Assembly (NCBI RefSeq): GCF_009870125.1
Contig: NC_046679.1
Coordinates: forward strand, 7,626,001 to 7,690,000
From: Drosophila pseudoobscura
Lineage: Eukaryota > Arthropoda > Insecta > Diptera > Drosophilidae
DNA: 64,000 nt
Reading direction: 5' to 3'
Of the stretch, positions 59,263 through 64,000 are shown in pieces. The translations under genes were made by a program, and so were the position numbers. Under the pieces are notes generated by a model. It had not been told where the DNA came from. It searched no databases and worked only from the letters and a program-made list of their open reading frames with translations. Position 1 is the first letter of the stretch; each line of letters opens with the position of its first letter.

Positions 59263-62200
59263 GAATCAATCAATCACGAATCTATTTTCCGAATCAATCG
59301 AGCAAACAGAGCTTTCAGCGAAGTTTTTCGCGGGAATTTTGGCGCGACCAATGTTGTGCAACGTCTGCAATTGCACTTGCTACAGCAAAGTTGATTAACC
59401 AGAAGGTGGGGGCCAATAGAAACAGAGCGGAATCACGACACCTTAAGATAAATCTAGTCAGCAAGAGGGAGATGGCATGGGTTACAGGGGGGGCGGCTCC
59501 CTTGTAGTTTCTATATATTCAGGCAGACTCCGTTTTTCACATTCACTAAAGTTTTCCTATTTAAAAACACATAGCTTGGGGCTCCCGTTTACACATTCCT
59601 CAAGATTTAATCGTTTTCAAAACGAAAACATTTTCGTTGACGAAATGAAAAGTAAATAAACGGCTTTTTATACAACGAAACTACCCTTAATTGCCAAAAA
59701 GAATAAAGTAGATGGCTTATTGATGCATTAACATAAACTTGACACCTATATCAGGGTAACTAAACTTCTGCTTTCTTTATAAATAATTTTATTTTAAACC
59801 AACCTCATATTTGGCTCGGAAAAAGTGTCCAGGGCAACAAAAATTTTCGTTTTAAAACGAAAATCCGCCGGAACCTGCCTGATTATATTATATATACTTA
59901 TATTCATATTCTATCAACTGCAAATCAAAACTAGATCATATCGTATATCCTCCCACTGCACGCTTTTTCCCTGTAAGATTTCATCAAAGTGTCATACGGC
60001 CATAACAGCAATAGATTCATGGCAGTGGTGCGGGGGCGGGGGTATCTGCTTTTCGCTTACTTTCTGTTTTATGTTTTCTGCCTCGTGCCACAACCTGCCG
60101 CAACTTTTTCAAGGCTCTCTGCTATCGCGGCTGTCCCGAATGTTTGCTTTTCGGGTTTTCTTCTTACCAGGAATTGTCAGTTTCCCGCCCTTTGGTTTCC
60201 TTGGTATCCCCTCCACCCCCCCCCCCCCCCCCCTTTCCCACTTACATATCTCTCGAACATTCCATTACTTACACATACACAGACAGGACGCACACATATG
60301 TATGTATGTATGTACAGTATACATTATCATCATGAAATGTGTAACATAAGTAGCATTAATCTGAATCTGAATCTGTGTCTAAATCTGATATGCCCGTGCA
60401 TATATGTATGTATGCATGTGTTTATGTACATATGTATATGTATGTATGTTTGTATGTATGCATCGGATAAGTTTTCATTTTCTATATGTCAGGAGCAGAG
60501 TACCCGAAAACCGGTTTTGCGCGCCAAGCAGGCGGGCAGGCAGGCAGGCAGCAAAAAGGCAACAGAGCAAACAGGCAGACAGGGATGGACAGGAAGGAGA
60601 GGAGGGACAACGACGACGAAGAACAAGCAGAAGAGGGTCCATATAGCACAAACAACATAAACAACAGCCGATGAAAGATGTGGTGCGATGGATGTGCAAC
60701 AGCGAGGGGCAGGCATAGGGACAGGGACAGCAGACCACCAACAAAAATAACTCATGTTGCAACACCAGAACCAGACAACAGCAGCAGCAGCGAAGGGAGT
60801 CGGCAAAACGTAAACAATTTCAACAGGCTGCGGCGGCGTACACGAAGGAAGGTGGCAGGCCTATAGTGTGAAACGAAAAGTGCCCAAAAAGAGGCACCAT
60901 CTCCGATGGCCATGATTTTTAGTGGCTCGTTAGATGACCCCAACTAAAGAAGAGCTAAATATCTGGAAAATTGTGGATCAACAGATCTCCGACAGCCTTC
61001 ATCCTTGATCCTTTTTCGATCAACTTTTGGTCATCGATTTCGAGTGTCATCCATGGTCTAGAGTTTCCACTGTAAACGCACACATAAACACACATTACAT
61101 GCCCCCACACACACATCCAAACTCGTATGTAATCGCACATATAAGGAGGCGTTCCAGAAGGCCATTCCAGCCAGCGCCAAACCGGATATCAGAAAAAATT
61201 GAAAGTTTTATGCAATGTCTGACCAGCATTATAAATTGGGGCCCTGGAGTTGGGGATGTGGCGCCCCGGAGTGACTCAGAATTAGATTTACTCTCAGGGC
61301 AGAACATGTTGCCAGCAGCATGTTGCAGCCACACAAGAAGACTCTCTGTTCCCATGCATATTTCTATGTGTGTATGTATGCATCAGACTGGGAAAAAGTG
61401 TACAAAAAAAAAGGGAACTAAAGCCGTACAAAAACAACAACAATTGAAGGGGAGTGTGAGACAGAGAGAGAGAGAGAGCGAGAGGGGTGAAAAAAGGGGA
61501 AACTTCTCTGTTCTGCCTGGCCTGCGCCGACTTCGCTGCGGCGAAACAGAGAAGCAGAGCGCCAGCAGCGAAAAAGAGAAGCAGACCGAAGTTGCTGAGA
61601 GAGCGAGTGAGAGAGCAGAGTTATACAGAAACATAGAACGCCGCACATAACAGAGGCGAAGTTGGGCCAGAGAGCGTGTACAGTAGGCGACAAAACATGG
61701 CCATGCGGCGAGTCTGAGAACAGAAAAATGAAAACAGAGACAGCGGCAGCGCCAGCAGCAGAGTACTTTTTGCGTTTTACTTTTTCTGTGTTGCCTGCCC
61801 CTGCTGCTGCCTTTGCTGTTGCTGTTTTTGTGGACTTTATTCGGGCGCTGCTTTTGGTGGAAAAAGCGTAGTAGGCAGCAGAAAAATTAGTAGTAGGCGC
61901 CTAACAGCCAGCAACGAACTTAACAGTTACCGGTTTTCAGGCAGCTGTTAAAAAAGGCGCGCGCGCGCCCTCTGGGGGAGGAGGAGGCGGTGTATGCCAA
62001 TGTCAAGGTGTCCTTGAGCCGCAGCAGCAGCAGCAGCAGAACTGACCTGACCCCTGAACCCTGGCCCCACAACCAGCCCCTATTTCGACCCCCTCCCAAG
62101 GGGAAAATCCTGTGTGTTTATTATGCGGCGACTCCGAAAAATCGATAGAGAAAGAGCATACACAGCACAAAGCAGATTTCGGGGGAGACGCATCTCTGTC

Positions 62201-64000
62201 TCCATCCATCTCTCCCTCTCTCTCTTTCTCTCCGTCTCTCTCTGTTTGGAGAGGGACTCTCTGGAGAGCCCCGCCATGAGACGAGAGTGATAAGTTGCAT
62301 AATTCAACAGGATATCATAAATTGGCAGAGGCCGCATTTCGCCAGCCTTTATCATCAGAGTGGGAGTTTCCATCCCAAAAAATAAGGGGAAGACTTCCCC
62401 ACACCACCCACTGTCTGGCCACCCCCCTTAATGGTCTGTCTGGTGGCCTTTTATATGTAGACAGAAATGGGAGGACTGTTAGATGGAAATCCAAGTGCCT
62501 TTCAAGTGCATCCTCTCTTATTTCATATTTTCAACGTTTTCCCCTTTATTTATCAGTCATTTGACGCAATTGCCTCTATGACGCACTCTCTTGGACCAGA
62601 TGACGCATCCTGTCGGCGGCAGGTGCTGCCTCCTGATAAGCAGCAGGACCAACGTCAGAGGACCAAGGCTTTTGTGTAAATGCAGCAAAGAAGCAGGCAG
62701 CACGCATAAGACGCAGCCGGACCCCAAGAGAGAGAGAAGACAGCTGGTAATCTCCCAGATGCAGGCGAACAGAAGTGCAGCAGAGGCAAAGGCAGCTGCC
62801 ACATCCTCTGTTTGGGCCATTTCTTCATTCAACAATTGATTATAGGCGCTCTCTCTCTCCCACTCTGTATCTCGGCCAAGACAATAGAAGAGGACACTAA
62901 TTGATTTTCTTGGGGATGTGCGTAGAAACAAAAGGTACAAGAAAAACAAAGATCGATCTATGAATGTAATAGAAATACTTGTATTTAATCCTGAAAGCAA
63001 AAACTAGTACATAGCCAATTCCCGCCAGGGATTCTCCTTGTCAAAGACTTTTGTTCATATTATATTTCCCCGCTTGAGAGTCTTAACCCCGTACACCTTT
63101 TCAATGGGAATACGCTATGAGATATTCCCCAAAAGATAGCCGGAAATACTGAATTCAATGCATCCTTTTTCGCCCCCAATTGCATCTCTATAAAGGATGG
63201 ATTCACATAAACATTTTCCCCGTAACCTTTAAATCCTTTAACAATGAAATTTGCATTGTATTTTTCATATAATAATCTTTGCTCATCCTCCTCCACCCTC
63301 TGCTCTCCTCTAATACCGAATCGAATTCACATTTCATGCCTAAATCCTCTAATATTGTTATCTATTTGGCAATATTTCTCTAACCCTTTGCCCTTCCCCT
63401 GCCCTCTGGCACCACTAATTGAGCACTACATCCCACAGATAGGACGACAGATGATCATCATCCGAAAAAGTATTCGGATGTCTGGGCCAGGACCCCAATG
63501 ATGAAATGATTAAGGGTTTCGATTAAGGCGGTTCGCTCTCTTTCCGTCAGTTTTCCCCCTTGTACTCTGTACTCACAGTACCCTCTACCCTTCCCTTCCC
63601 TTCCCGTCCGTTGAGTATATTTCTGCATGTGTGTGCGCTGCTTGTATCGGTGTGTGATAACCTTTCGGTGTGCCCTCTGCTGTACGTTCCGAGTGGCACA
63701 GGCAGCTGCAACAACTCAGCTCTCAGCAGCTCAGGGGTTGCTCTCTCTGTCGCTCTGGTCTCCGGTCTCCGGACTCTGTCTGTTGCTTGTACTCTTCTTA
63801 CCCCCCTCTCTCTCACCCCCTTGGTGTTTTTCTGTTGTTGCAAGTTGCGACGAGAATTGCCGCCTGCACTTTTGCAAACGGAAAGCGAACACTTCCTGGC
63901 TCTCTAATTAGTTTACTGTTCTTCCGCTGCTGCCACTTTTCACACCTCCCCCCCACACACACAGGGGGAGGGAATGAATGCGGGGGGGGCAGGATGCTAT
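59263..64000. other. Upstream region or first intron of jumu
   Basis: No coding exon or RNA gene is recognised here. The DNA is rich in simple repeats: TATG/CATA (60298-60460), an 18-C run (60216-60233), GGCAGGCA (60530-60552), GA runs (61461-61480), GCGCGCGCGC (about 61957-61966), CAG repeats (about 62021-62038) and CT-rich tracts (62205-62250). The GA/CT tracts would be GAGA-factor sites and may mark the jumu promoter. A 78-codon minus-strand frame (63060-63296) has no family resemblance. Confidence 0.45.
60216..60233. repeat. Poly-C run of 18 bases
   Basis: An uninterrupted C homopolymer in non-coding DNA. Its length is unreliable in most sequencing methods. Confidence 0.95.

Noticed and set aside
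61950-61975. GCGCGCGCGC tract as a CpG-type promoter
   Set aside because: Short alternating GC in a repeat-rich stretch; flies lack CpG-island promoters.
63060-63296. 78-codon minus-strand frame considered as first exon of jumu
   Set aside because: No donor in the right phase was convincing and no resemblance to a FOXN amino terminus.

Overview
The window is nuclear DNA from a Drosophila species. The evidence is gene structure (many short introns with GT/AG borders), opa-type CAG/CAA, poly-Ala and poly-His coding repeats, and protein-level recognition of Irp-1, clockwork orange (cwo), tomboy20, Rfx and jumeau (jumu). From memory these cluster near 86A-B on chromosome arm 3R of D. melanogaster (Muller element E). 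I could not fix the species. There are no operons, prokaryotic features or CRISPR arrays, and I recognised no tRNA or rRNA gene.

Layout, left to right. 33-1656 (+): the last three coding exons of an iron regulatory protein/cytosolic aconitase. 3577-6692 (+): a DCAF15-family substrate receptor of a CUL4-DDB1 ubiquitin ligase (7 exons, 905 aa). 7246-17284 (-): methuselah-like receptor genes, disturbed by a tandem duplication. A 5,478-bp unit (5602-11079) is repeated head-to-tail at 11080-16557 with a 2-bp microhomology at the joint. It begins inside DCAF15 exon 6 and ends inside exon 2 of the second receptor gene. The array is therefore: full DCAF15, receptor A, 5'-truncated receptor B, 5'-truncated DCAF15, receptor A again, full-length receptor B. 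18638-27820 (-): cwo, a bHLH-Orange circadian repressor (704 aa, 4 coding exons, 6.4-kb first intron). 27.8-35.4 kb: cwo upstream and intergenic DNA. 35407-35967 (-): tomboy20. 42105-52255 (+): Rfx (900 aa) with a probable alternative first coding exon at 47846-48326. 54296-54629 (-): a small two-exon gene with a CxxC pair, not recognised. 56986-59262 (-): the forkhead gene jumu; its upstream exon or exons should lie to the right, in the repeat-rich 59.3-64 kb or beyond.

The genes do not form one pathway. The points most worth following are: (1) the tandem duplication, with two genes beheaded back-to-back at one joint; (2) an apparent 1-nt frame disruption at the start of the only full-length receptor B; (3) an unusual density of perfect CACGTG E-boxes in cwo intron 1 and its upstream DNA, fitting direct CLK/CYC activation and CWO auto-repression; (4) a fully open 117-nt intron in jumu; and (5) an alternative amino terminus for Rfx. 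I found no convincing wholly new biological system. The duplication is the most unusual structure and must first be separated from an assembly artefact.
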